Assembly: GCA_900239685.1 (NCBI GenBank)
Contig: OENT01000280.1
Coordinates: forward strand, 62,001 to 126,000
Length of the DNA stretch: 64,000 nucleotides
Reading direction: 5' to 3'
DNA from: Rotaria macrura
Taxonomy: Eukaryota; Rotifera; Eurotatoria; Philodinida; Philodinidae
In this document: in pieces, positions 37,090-49,139 of the stretch
How positions within the stretch are numbered: the first letter of the stretch is position 1
Layout of the letters: every line of letters begins with the position of its first letter
Notes under the pieces: generated by a model
What the model was told of the DNA's origin: nothing
What the model saw: only the letters and a program-made list of their open reading frames with translations
Database searches by the model: none
Program-made: the position numbers and the translations under genes

Positions 37090-37957
37090 TTACAGTTTTC
37101 CATGATAATACAATGTTATTTCAGCTTCTGGAGCTAAATCGCATATAGCAATAACTTGCTTATCTTCATCGACTATACACGTAGCTTCATCTTCACTTGC
37201 GGCCCGGATAAAATGATTTTCACTACTGACTGAACCGGAAAATTTTGCCACAACTTCACCGGCTTGGATCCATTCGAGAGCATGTAACGATCTTGCTTTA
37301 TTTGGTGTTGCTGAGCGTGTGAAACATTTTGTTGCATACCATTTTGTTTTTAGTTCACGCACACGCGATTGCAAGTAGGGGGTCATATATTGATAGTAAC
37401 GTTTTTGAAATTCTTCATCACGATAACGATCGAACATAATACGACCAACACACGATGGTGTTTCACATTTACATTCAAGACCACGAATTAATGATGCTTC
37501 CGTTTCGAGAAAATGATAATCATATGTTAACTCTTCACCTACAGCGATAGGTTTCATGGCAACGATTGTATTTCCGTCACCGGAATCAAAGCCACAATTA
37601 GGTTCGCACGAATGATTGAACAAAACACATTCGTCATTGTTTTGTTGAGCAGTAAAGCTAGGAGGAATCATATACATATCGTCCTCAGCCTAAAAAGAAT
37701 CGAAATGTAATAAATGATAATCAATTAAAAATCAAATTTACCATGTATGAATAAAAGCAGAGAAAATTTTTCAAATGCGGTTGTGTTTCTATTAAATGAA
37801 GTATTTCATCTCTTGACATCATGTAATCATCATCACCGCAAGTACACCACCAAATTTTTTCGCCAGCAGCAATAGGTTCAGCTGCTACCATCATTTGGTT
37901 ACCATCGCCATATTTTTCACTGGCATCTATCATTTGCACCATCTTGTAAAACACCAT
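37090..37957 (-). CDS. SET-domain protein (putative protein-lysine methyltransferase)
   Basis: Two exons: 37742-37957 and 37090-37689, 271 aa. The start is the first ATG in frame (MVFYKMVQMIDASEKYGDG). Exon 1 carries a SET-N-like strand (VAAEPIAAGEKIWW) and an insert (MSRDEILHLIETQPHLKNFL). Exon 2 has the SET core NHSCEPNCGF and GEELTYDYHF, where NHSC binds AdoMet and the YDY tyrosine is catalytic in the family, then a cysteine post-SET (CKCETPSCVG). A C-terminal segment repeats the SET style (LEWIQAGEVVAKFSG, QVIAICDLAPEAEITLYYHG). The substrate is unknown. The N-terminus is short for a SET protein, so an unseen upstream exon is possible. The stop codon overlaps a GTAAGT donor; splicing to 37032 would add one leucine before a stop next to AATAAA. 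Confidence 0.8.
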
Positions 37958-39225
37958 CGTGGTTAGTCGTCGCAAAGAAGAATAATGCCGTTATAGAAAA
38001 CTTCACTGCTGATGTACTGATAAAATTTTCTCGTTATATATATATATATATACGTATGGTCGATGGTGAATGGTTATTCACGTTTTCAACGGCTGACACG
38101 ATGAAGGTGGTGAGAAAAAACGGGTGTTCTTAAGGATTCGTTTTCATTGTTTTTTTATTTTCAAACAGTGCAGGTGAAAAGAAATGCGTAATTCAAAGTG
38201 GGTTTATAATGTCTATTAGCGAAGAAAGTGTACGCGATTTGATAAAATAATTAAAACAATACGTAGTCGAATGTCCTTGAGAATAAAGTACTTTCGATCA
38301 AATATCATCCGTTGCCAGATTCCTTTCTTATAGTGGTGTTAAAAAGTCACACTATTTTCAATGCCCTGAGATTTTTTTAAATATGAAAGCACGTTTTATT
38401 GCAGCACTATGTAATGTAAGATTAACTTATTGCGCCTGATAAAATATATTTCTTCATGCTATCGTGTCATGCTATAAAGACTAGATTTCAAAAATTTTGC
38501 TCAAAACTAACTTTTAAATTATTCTATTTAAAATTGATAGATTGATAACACTACAGAATGTGTATCGTAGGGGTTTGTAGATAAAATATATAGGTCAAGT
38601 ATAAAATATATTCCTAGAAACATACAAAGATGGAATGTCAAAAGGCAGGTGGCACTTGTAATCATAGTCTCGTGAACCTGTGGAAAACAAAATATATTTA
38701 TGAATGAATATTGATAAATAAATCTGTGGCAATCATACTTATATCATACTGTCGAATAATATCTGCTTTCTTTTTCATATGACTTCAACAATAGTGTTGT
38801 TAACTTGTTTTCATTGCGAAACTCAATCTATGAAAAACTATGCATACAACTACGTACAACATGATCGAATGAGTATTAAGAAAAAAAATAAAATAAAATT
38901 CTTCAATAGATGATTATTTATTTGTTTATTACGATTTACAATCATCATTAAAAAATTGCTTTCAAAACACTTCACTACGAAATAACAAAAGAAAAACGAC
39001 TTTATTCCAATGAAAAAGAAAAACAAACACAGCACACACTGTTTGACAAGACTGTACACCAAGTATAAGAGAAAAAGATAAAATATCTATTGAATTCTGC
39101 TAGCCATGATCATGCATTAATTCAGCACCTGTTTAATATTTGAGGCAAACAAAACTTTTCCTTTGTTTTTTTTTCGTTTTTTAGTACCACCGGGTCTAAT
39201 CGATTTCGTTTTAGTCGAATTCTAT
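37958..39225. other. intergenic spacer
   Basis: 1.3 kb between the SET gene and the cadherin 3' end. It holds a (TA)n tract at 38035-38052 close to the SET start; nothing else recognised. Confidence 0.7.
38035..38052. repeat. (TA)n microsatellite
   Basis: Nine TA units, about 80 bp upstream of the SET-gene start codon. Confidence 0.85.
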
Positions 39226-42200
39226 TCATACAGCTACAGATTTCAAACGATGATTTCCATCAATCGATGTCACTGTTGGTGATGATTCGCAAAGACTATC
39301 CGAAACAACTAAAATGAAATATAGGAAAAAACAACGAATTATTTTAAATTCAAAAGCAAAATCGAACTATTCTTACTTAAATTTTTTCTTGCTTCTACTC
39401 GACAATTGTACGATTCGGTTGATGATTGTAATCCATTTCCCTGCATTTCATCATGTTTTCCTCTTAATTGTCCTTTTATAATCAAATTCCAAACAATACA
39501 AACAATAATTATGACAATAAATAAAAGTATTGATATCATTATAAATATTGAGCCGAGATAAAAATTTGTTGTTAAACGATCTGCTCTAATTAGATTTTTA
39601 TTATTATAGCCAAGTAACCATTGTTGATGTTCAATCGATTCATCGGATGGACATTCATTACGTTTTAAAGTATCACATATATATATAACAATACTTTCTT
39701 TGGAATTCAATGGTACTGGATTGCCTTGATCACGTGCATAAACCTCAAGACGATAAGGTAATTGAAGATCTTTTTGATTATAAAGTACAATCGAACCATT
39801 GGAATATAAATGAAAGAATGCATAATTATCATTATTTGTAAAATAATAATTGATAAGACCATTTGAACCTTCATCTTCATCCGTTGCATAAACACGTGCT
39901 ATTAATGTATTTGTGAATGCTGAATTTTTCTCATGAGAATTTTTCAACAATACAGATTTATTTAAGTAGACATATTGTTCACGAGCATTGTTGATTGAAT
40001 TATCGAATACTGGATAATGATCATTTTCATCAAGTACATTTATATTAATCTCTGCTTGACTTGTTTGTTGAGTTTTATGATTAAATGAATCAATAGAAAA
40101 TCTATAAAATGATTGTTTTTCTCGATCTAGTTCACGTGTGACCGTTATAACACCATTACGAGTATCAAGAGAAAATGGTGATCCTGACGATGTTTTATCT
40201 TTGATAAGATGGTAGGAAATTGGAATTGACGATGACAAACAACTATCAGCAAAAACTTGACCTTTTAATTAGAAACAAGAACAAATCATAGTTGTTACGT
40301 TAGATTTGTAAAAAAGAAAAACAAGAAAAAAGAAAAATTATCCCACAATGCTGCATGTTGCCAATGTCAAGGTTAATTTCATTTAGCTGTAGAACTTATC
40401 ATAAAGATGATACTATCGCAACGGTCTAACTATCACCAAAAGATCAACAAATGAACAAACAGGAGGAGTGCAGTGGATGTCATAATCACAATATCCATAC
40501 TGCAAGATAGAAAGTCTTATACGTCTAGTAATTAAAAACTTTTGATGGTATCTACAGGCACATCCCGAGGTAATCAGAATGGAAAGGATGACTTGAGTGT
40601 TTTTGTTGAAACAAAAACACTGGAACTTTGCTGAAGAGGAAAGACAATTTTTCCTGGCAGAGAGAAGATTATGCTCCTGGTCATTTAATAGAAATCTTTG
40701 AGAGCATTATAAAAAAAAAATTTCTTTTCCTCAATCTGCTATTTTAATGTTCTAACGTTGAAGTCATGGTCAAAGATAGAAACTATCAATTCGATAGTAA
40801 ATCAATAACATCTGACGTCATATACACATGAAAATCTTTACCTATGTCATAAGGTGTTAGTCGATGTTCAGTTGTATTAAATATATAAAGTGTTTGTTTA
40901 AACGTTGGTAAACATGTATCTTCATCATACGATGAAATTTCTACATTTGTTTGATCGTACAATGAATGATTCAGTTGATCTATAGCCATCACTGTCATAT
41001 TGAATGTCATTCCTGCTGATAATTTTTTATTTAAATATATACTTCCATTAGAAGGATTTATTTGAATGATCTGTTTATGTTCATAATCAATAAGTTTATA
41101 TTCGGTATGATGAAAATTTGCAGATAAATCCCGATCTATCGCTTGTACATAACCAATTGGATAACCGATAGGTGTTGATTCTGATAAACGAAATTGATAA
41201 TTCGATTGAGTAAATTTTGGTACACAATCATTTTCATCATGAATTACAACAGACAAACGACATTGAGTACTCAATGACGGATCACCAAAGTCCCCTGAAA
41301 AGGAAAGTATGTTTTTAAATTCATGTTATGCTTCTGTTTTTCTTTGCATTCACTTACGTGCTTCAAGAATAATAGTAAAGTGATCGTCGCCCATTTCAGT
41401 ATCCAATGGTCTTGATGTTCGAATTAGATAGTTCGTTGAACCAACAATATTCTTATCATTATCATCACTATTTCTGATACCTGAATCTAATTCTATTGGA
41501 CATGAATTCTTTATTGGCCAACATGAAAGAATTTTTAATGATAATTTTCGATTAATCATAATTGAATCGTTATCACGTATTAATATGGTTCCAATAACTT
41601 GACCAGAATGTATATTTTCTTTGATATTAATAATAAAATCTTCGTTGTCATCTTCAGAATTAACTGCTTTATATTCTGTAAGAATATTTATTTGCATTAC
41701 AGGTTCATTGTCATTTATATCAACAATATCGATAAGAACAGGTACAATACTTGATGTTATTTGATCAAGATTTGATGCTTTAACACGAAAACGATACGTC
41801 GATACTTTCTCATAGTCAAGCTCATGAATAACATATATAGAGCCAGTATATTTGTCGATTTCGAATGGAAATACATCATTGTTTATATCGCGAAGAATAG
41901 AATAATGAATTATTTTATCATAACAATCATCATCGGTAGCAACTACATTTAAAATTGATACATTTGATACGGGTGTATTTTCAGGTATATGAGTATGATA
42001 AAAACGTTGTTTAAAACGTGGTTGAAATTCATTTAAATCGTCTATGGTTATGTTAACATGTCTGAACGAATAGAAAAACAAACTTTTTTTTATTATATTC
42101 ATATTCGAAAAGATTTCGTTTGTTGTAACTTTAAAAAGAGAGAACTTATAATGAATTAAACGCTAACATTAGAAAGAAATCATTAGATAACAAAAGGGAA

Positions 42201-43260
42201 TTTATTCAATTCATGACATGTGGATTATACATATATATATATATATTATAAAAACTAATTCTATACAAAGTCACTGTTTTTCTTGTTCATACACCATAGA
42301 TATATGTTTATGCTTCAATTCTAACCGAAGCAAAGTTACTATCAATTAAGTTTGATTGGAAGAGACTTTAGATCTGTTTGATTTCGTGTGCTTTGTTCTA
42401 TTCTATAGAATCATGTCTTAGTTAACTAATTAGAATGTTGGTAGCCTTTTCCTAACAATTGCAAAGCTTGGGATTTGAATAATCTTTCTAAATCTCTTAG
42501 TCCTATTTTGTTCGAACAATATAAAAATAGTTCTCAAGACATTAGTAAAATTTTTTGAAAGAAAAATAAACAATCAATATGTTACTTACAAAACATTTGA
42601 TTGTAATCCGCCTTTATCGACAGCAACAATTTGTAATTGATAATTATTTTCTCTTTCACAATCAAGTTGCTTCAATAGTTTTAATCGAAGTTCATCGTGA
42701 AATTTTTCAAGTTGAAATATATCATTTATTGCATAATCATCATTGATAAATTTATAATAATCAATATTGTATTGCATTGAATCATGATCGTATGCAACAG
42801 GTAATTGTACACGATAATTGATCGGTAAATTTTCTCGTATATTAACATGTATGAAATCATCTTTAAAGTATGGTTTCCAATCATTGACATCTAATATAAT
42901 TAATTTAAATAATATAAAAAATGATGTTTGCGTAAAAATTTGCAATTGTAACGAGCATTCATGATCATAGAAAAAATTTTTATTACAAATATTTTCACGA
43001 TCTAACTCCATTAAACGAAAGATTAATATAGGCGATTCCATTTCAAAATAATCGGATGGATCTGATAATGAATATTGATAATGTTCATATGGAAATGTTG
43101 TTAAAGTACGATTATAAAGTAAGTCAATTAAATTCCATTTTAATTTATCGTGTGATGTATTTTCATAAACATAGACAGTTAAATTACATATTTCACGACA
43201 GTCATAAGTAAAAACATTTGGAAGAAAAAATAAAATAATCAAATAATAAGAATGTTTCAT
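39226..43260 (-). CDS. cadherin/protocadherin-like adhesion receptor with about seven extracellular repeats
   Basis: Five exons: 42590-43260, 41358-42061, 40842-41294, 39377-40261, 39226-39308; 2796 bp, 931 aa, phases consistent. A signal peptide (MKHSYYLIILFFLPNVFT) is followed by cadherin repeats marked by calcium-site motifs LDRE, DVNDWKP, DINDNEP, DENDCVP, DEDTCLP and DENDHYP. There is one membrane segment (FIMISILLFIVIIIVCIV) and a short cytoplasmic tail of roughly 70 residues ending HRLKSVAV. Cadherins mediate calcium-dependent cell adhesion. The first repeat lacks a full calcium motif but has the cysteine-bearing start seen in protocadherins (CREICNLTVYVYENT). No EGF or laminin-G domains and no catenin-binding tail are visible, so a protocadherin-like type is more likely than a classical cadherin. 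Exons are large and the introns few, also typical of protocadherins. Confidence 0.9.
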
Positions 43261-45935
43261 GATTGTAGCCTCCAGGTTTAGTCACAATAACCTAAAACTA
43301 TTCGATGAAAAACAAACATTAATTCAATGTTATTCTTCAATTTAATTGTTTAGTTACGATGAAAAAAAATATGACAATACTTTTCAACATAAATCATATG
43401 CATACAAGTATAAGTATATTTGTGCTAATCAACTTAGTTAGATATAAAAGACGAGTGAAGAGAAAGGATATGATATACATTCTCTGCAATACTAATTGGA
43501 ATATGTAACACACATATACGTGAAGAAAGAGAGAAAATGATCGTAACATAACATCAAACAGTGTAGATATAGCATATTGAGTTTGTCCAAACAGATGCTC
43601 ATACTATGATGTATCGATTTGACAACCACCCAAAGCGAGAAAAAGAAATGGGAAAGATTAATAATAGACAGTTTATTCATTTAAATAACAAAACAAATTC
43701 TTATATATATTTTCACACTTACTCATGAAAAGAATGTGTTGACAGTAAATAATCTCACCCCATTAGGACTACATATATACGATATATATATATTCTCCTC
43801 TTAACCCAATTAACCTTCTCTTCATGTACATGAAATCGTCGTCTTTTCATCAACTTATCGATAGTAACATCATAACACCACTTCTATTTTGCTTTTCTAT
43901 TTCTTACGAGTCAGTCACTCACTTAGTTACTCACTTCACTTAGATTGCTAGAGAGAAAAGAAGAGAAAAGAAGATACAATCAGTAAGATGGATAGCAGGA
44001 TGAAACAAATTCTCTTGTGGAAAAGCATGCACGCTTATCTAATGCAATTTCACACTACACATAGTGGTTTGAACACCTCACTTATACGCGTGCTTGTCAA
44101 AAGAGATGGGCTGCCCTTGAATTAGGAGCGGTATCAGTCGGTGTCAAGAGATTTTTCCGGATCGACGATTACTCTGTCGTTTTGGGCTCTTGTCATTTAT
44201 TCTGCTTGTATTTTGTTTCAATCAGAACTGACCATAGTTTAGACTGTCAATAAAGCCCTGAGGATGGTGACAATAAGATCGATGAACTCATGTCTATGTG
44301 TATACGAGGCATTCAATTCAAATTTATGAATCAAGAGTAAATAAGCTCTTTTTTTTTCTCTTTTTCTTTCAGGAAACACAATTGAATGAATGATTAATTT
44401 CTTGTTTTGCTATGCCTAGTCTATATTCTGATCTAGGAAAAGATTCACAGAGATAAAACAAGACCCACATATTCAAATGGAAAACTTAATTGAGCACACA
44501 ATCACTAATGATAATACCTACCGGAAGAATGTCGTTGTTCTCCCTCTTGTTACTGCTTTTCTGGCTCTTCTTCGTCTTCTGATATTCTTTTTTGAACGAT
44601 ACCAACTGGTCGTATGAGCAAGAAAAAAAGAAATGATTTAGTGATTTTCTAATTTATTTTTAATGAACATGCCATGAATCAAAGTCTTCTATGTATGAAC
44701 ATGCAAGCAACTCGTCTTTTAACGTTTAGTCTACAATATAAAACAGCAGAAAGAAAGAGAAAAGAATAAGAGACATTTTTTTCTTGCATATAAAACAAGT
44801 CACAGGAGAGAACTCTTGCCTTCCCTTCTTATTCTTCTAGTGGTTACCAATACGAAGTAATAATATCAGACTCTGATTTCACGAGAAGAAAAAACGACCC
44901 GAGGTTGAGCTTTATAACTAATGCACATACACACCTGCTCATCCGTAGCTGGACACCACGCCCCACGTTTGTCTGCATGCAAGTGAGAAAGGCAGGGGAA
45001 GAGAGCGAGGGAGAGAGAGAGAGTGAGTGAGTGAAAAAGAAGAAAAAACCCGATTTATACAATAGATCAGACTGTCTTTACTTTATTTTTCTAATACTTA
45101 GTTAGTTTATATAGAAATTACAGCACATAATGATTCAATCATGGGAATGACACTTCAGACCGATTTAATCGAATGGAAAAAAGAAGAAGAGTATAATTAT
45201 TCAAAAAAAAAACCGTATTTCAGAAGAGGTGTTGAAGAACAACATGATGAAAGAAATTTTTTATATAATCATCATCAACAATCATTCTTCCATTGCTAAT
45301 GATGCATACGAGATAATGTTGTATGTGATAGAGACACAGAAGTGATTGCAAAGTGATTTTAATGTATATCCCATGACGATTAGAGAACTAGTACAATCAA
45401 AGTTAAAAAATCTCTCGGGAAGTACATGTGTGCTATGCTACACATTGATTGTTCTTTTTATTTCATATCACGAAAGAAGATCACATCATAAAAATGTCGT
45501 CAAAAAGAATCGAGAGGAGATTTTTATTATGTGCTTGCATACACATACACACTCATCTGCACATCGAGATTACGGTGCTGTAGGAGTACGTGTGTGTGTG
45601 TGTGTGTGCGATTTCCGATCATACTTCAGACGTTGCATTTGATTGAGCATTCGATAGAAAAATGACGGACGGAAGTCACCATTATCATCAGCCTTTCCCT
45701 TGTTTCTTTCTCTCTTTCAACAATGATCGCATTACACAAGCCTCATAATAGAATGAAAAATGATGATGATCGTTGTCCGCGTCTCACCTTTCTTCAAGGT
45801 TCCGGGAATCTCACCACACTCAAACATATACACACGCACATCAATGCACAGAAATAGTTAGTCATGATACTTGCCCTTGTTGACATGTACACACTAGAAA
45901 AAGAAAAGAATCTGATACACAAATATACAACAATC

Positions 45936-45968
<33 letters not shown>

Positions 45969-47864
45969 TCTGAGAACGATTCTAAGAATAATGATGCAAC
46001 TACACGGGTGGTAGTCGTCTCGTAACAATTATTACTGTTGATATTCTTGTTACTAACTTCTTTTTTCTTCGGGCACCTGAACAACTTCTTGTTCCGGCGG
46101 GCGGGTGAAAGCTGCTGCTCTAAACACAATCATCATTGTGTTTATTGTTTCATGCACGACAAGAAAAGGAGAGAGAGTGAGAGTGAGATGGAAGAAAATG
46201 CTCTAAACGATTCTTTCGCATAATTCATGCTCAAAAGCACAAAGTCGATCCTCAAAAGTTTTTTTTGACAAGCTCAAATGTTGATAATCGACCTTCATTG
46301 AAATGTAAAAGAAAAGTAGAAAAACCGATCACACTCGTTCGGGAAAGCATAACTTCATATATATATATATATATATATACTTATTTTAAGTAAATGTCAA
46401 AAACGAGGAGACTCATACGAAAAGAAAATAGTTAGTGATTGTTTTATCAATACACATAAAAAAGGAGAAGATTGTCTTCTTCTTAGAAAAAAAAACGATT
46501 ACGTACACATCCATTAGGGACCGTGACTGACTAACTGTGTCCACTACGATGTAATGTAATGTGCATACGCTTAATTGAATCATGCCACTGAGCATCCGGT
46601 CTTGTTAGCTTCTATTTCTATTTCTTATTAAGACGAACACAGCGGTCATCGAATAAATGTAAGCATCATGAACGAGTGATAAAGTTGAGCTAATGACTTT
46701 AAAATAAGTTTCAAGAAGAAAGAAGAAACACCTACAGATTTATCTCCGGTACTTTTCTTATGTGATGTCCGTTCATCAGTTTTCTGTTATTCCCACTGGC
46801 AGAACTAGTATGATTGAATTTCTAATCTTTGTTGATCTCGAAGATAAGAAGAAGATGAAGAAAAAAAATCTTCTCTTTTCTTTTTTACTTCAAAAGATTA
46901 CGTATTGAAACGATTCAAGTGTAAAATTTACTTTACATTCTTAAAAAAAAATAAATTCTTCTTTAAATATTTCATATAATCATTCGTAATCATGAGGCAT
47001 ATCCGACAGGATACACTTTGATTTCCGCTTGTTGACGTCGCCATTTTCTTTTTCTTTTTCTTCATCTACCTATACAATCAAATGAACATATAATATATAT
47101 GTTGTTATTCTCCAAGATGAGGTGCTGTTCTTTGTCTCAATTCCAATACAATCGATTTCCGTTTGAACATAGTAGTTGTTCTTGTCTAGAGCGGATACGG
47201 ATTTGACACGAGCTTCATAGTAATATGCATTAATTCATTCGTTCAAATAACCTTAACACCTCATCTTATTTTAATTGACAAAAAAAGGCATGTGCTTTAA
47301 GCGCGTCTTCGCCCGTGCGAGCGGTTGTTTTGATCAGCTATTGAGTATATATATATATATTTAGTAAGCACAACGTCTGTCGTTGTCAGTTTTTTATTCA
47401 TCGTTAATGTCTAATTGATCTCAAAATACACAACAAAACAAAAGATTCGATTGAGAAAAAAGCAAATAGTTTAATCATATAAATGCACAAGAGAAAATAG
47501 ACCATAAAACAACAACAAAAAACAACTACAATAGAACATTCAAATGATTTGTATGACGCAAGGAAATTAGTTTTTTCGATTATCTGACTCTGTACAATAC
47601 CGATCTAATAAATAGATAAATAATTAAATGTATATATTTATTATGCTGTTGATAATTTACCAATGATGATGATGAGAATGATTGGTTCCAACTAAAATGA
47701 TAATAATAAAAATTTTAATATATGAAAATAAGAAGCATAGCAAACATTGAAACAACACAGAAAAAAATGATAGCCATTTGCATAATTTATTGGATGCAGT
47801 GTAAAACGAAAAAAAAGAAGCCAAAATACAACAGATTCAAAGTACTGTGTAAGTTTTTTAGTGA
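43261..47864. other. long intergenic spacer with microsatellites
   Basis: 4.6 kb between the cadherin start and the calcium-sensor stop. It contains GA, TG and AT simple repeats (about 45014-45040, 45590-45608, 45940-45964, 46357-46379). Open frames here overlap those repeats and show no domain. No supported gene. Confidence 0.7.
46357..46379. repeat. (AT)n microsatellite
   Basis: Uninterrupted AT units in the spacer upstream of the cadherin gene; a similar interrupted tract lies at ~45935-45964. Confidence 0.85.
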
Positions 47865-49139
47865 CTAATTATCTATACCGTAAAATGGTGAGATTAATGC
47901 TAAAAGTTCTCGATTTTCCATGACGGTTCTAATGAAATCTTGCTTATAAATAACTCCACTTTGACCCCCAGTAAATCGTCCAAGAAATTGTTGAACAATA
48001 GCATTCGATGCATTATCATTCTGTTTTTCATCACTACCTAACATTCGTAAAATAGCCTAAAATAAAAAAAGCTTTTCTCGTTCGTATAGTGATTCATGAA
48101 ATGATTTTATTATTACATCTGCCATTTTTTTTATTTCATCGCCAGATATTTGGTTATCTCCATTTTTGTCATAAACTCGAAATGTATAGTCTATTTTTGA
48201 TTGTAAATCGCCTTTGGTTGTTAAAATAAAACCTCGCATAAATTCGTTGATATCTATTTTAAATGAGAGTATACGTATATATATATATGAAATTGCTTTT
48301 ATATCAATAAACTAAACATACCAACACTACCACTACAATCTTCATCAAAAACTTTTTCTAATGAATCGACAATTTCATGAATACGTGTTGAATCAAGATC
48401 ACTCATGTCTTTATAAATGGCAACCATTTGTTCTTTAGATAATTTTCCTTTTTTTGATCGATCCTATAATAAAAGAAAAGACAAGCTAAAAACACGTTTC
48501 CTAGGAACAAACTTTAATATCATACTAATATTGCTTTATACCATAACTCTAAATCATGTTGTGACATGCCTAAAACAAAATATTTCAATGTGAATTGTAG
48601 AGTTTTCTAATGCGAATATGGAACTTAAACAATTATCTACGTAGTAGTACAAGTACAATAGATAAGCATTGAACCTATGAAAATTTGCTTCGTATTAAAA
48701 TATCAATTTAACGCATCTATAAAATGACGACGATGAAATTTGAGAAATATACAATAGGACATAAACATATGAATCATATCTTGAGATGTAAAGAATACTC
48801 GATAAACAAAAGAAAACAGAACTGTTTTACTCATAAATTTTTTATGCTTCATATAATTTAAATATGTATTGGCTTTTAATTCAGAGTAATACCGTGACAC
48901 AGATGCATTGTTAACAGCTATATCATACACTTCACAAACTTTTTTGTTGAGTATGAAAACCGAGCATAATAACCATAATTGCTTTCTCAATTCATTCACG
49001 ATAAAACAGGATAAGTATATTAAAAATGTATGTCTGAGCACAACACAATAATAATGTTCATTTTCTTACCCGTTCTTTGCATAAGCAATTCTTTAGTTTC
49101 TTCCAATAATGTTTCATATGTACCGTTTTTATTCCCCAT
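47865..49139 (-). CDS. neuronal calcium sensor (NCS/recoverin-like) EF-hand protein
   Basis: Five exons: 49070-49139, 48526-48569, 48322-48463, 48117-48253, 47865-48056; 585 bp, 194 aa (NCS-1 is 190). The start MGNKNGTYE has the Gly-2 and context expected for N-myristoylation. EF1 is degenerate (LDRSKKGKLSKEQ), as in NCS proteins. EF2 (DEDCSGSVDINEF) and EF3 (DKNGDNQISGDE) have good loops. EF4 is eroded (GRFTGGQSGVIYKQDF), so two calcium ions are predicted. Known members switch between calcium-free and membrane-bound states and regulate kinases, channels or receptors. The divergence from NCS-1 is large, so the subfamily is not assigned. In exon 4 I used the donor right after KKMAD because it restores the family alignment (MADAILRMLG). 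Confidence 0.88.

Noticed and set aside
39707-39895. Second minus-strand frame inside the cadherin exon
   Set aside because: Out-of-frame shadow within a well-supported cadherin exon.
45346-46223. Several 60-110 codon frames on both strands
   Set aside because: They run through CA/TA simple repeats and show no domain, so they read as chance frames.
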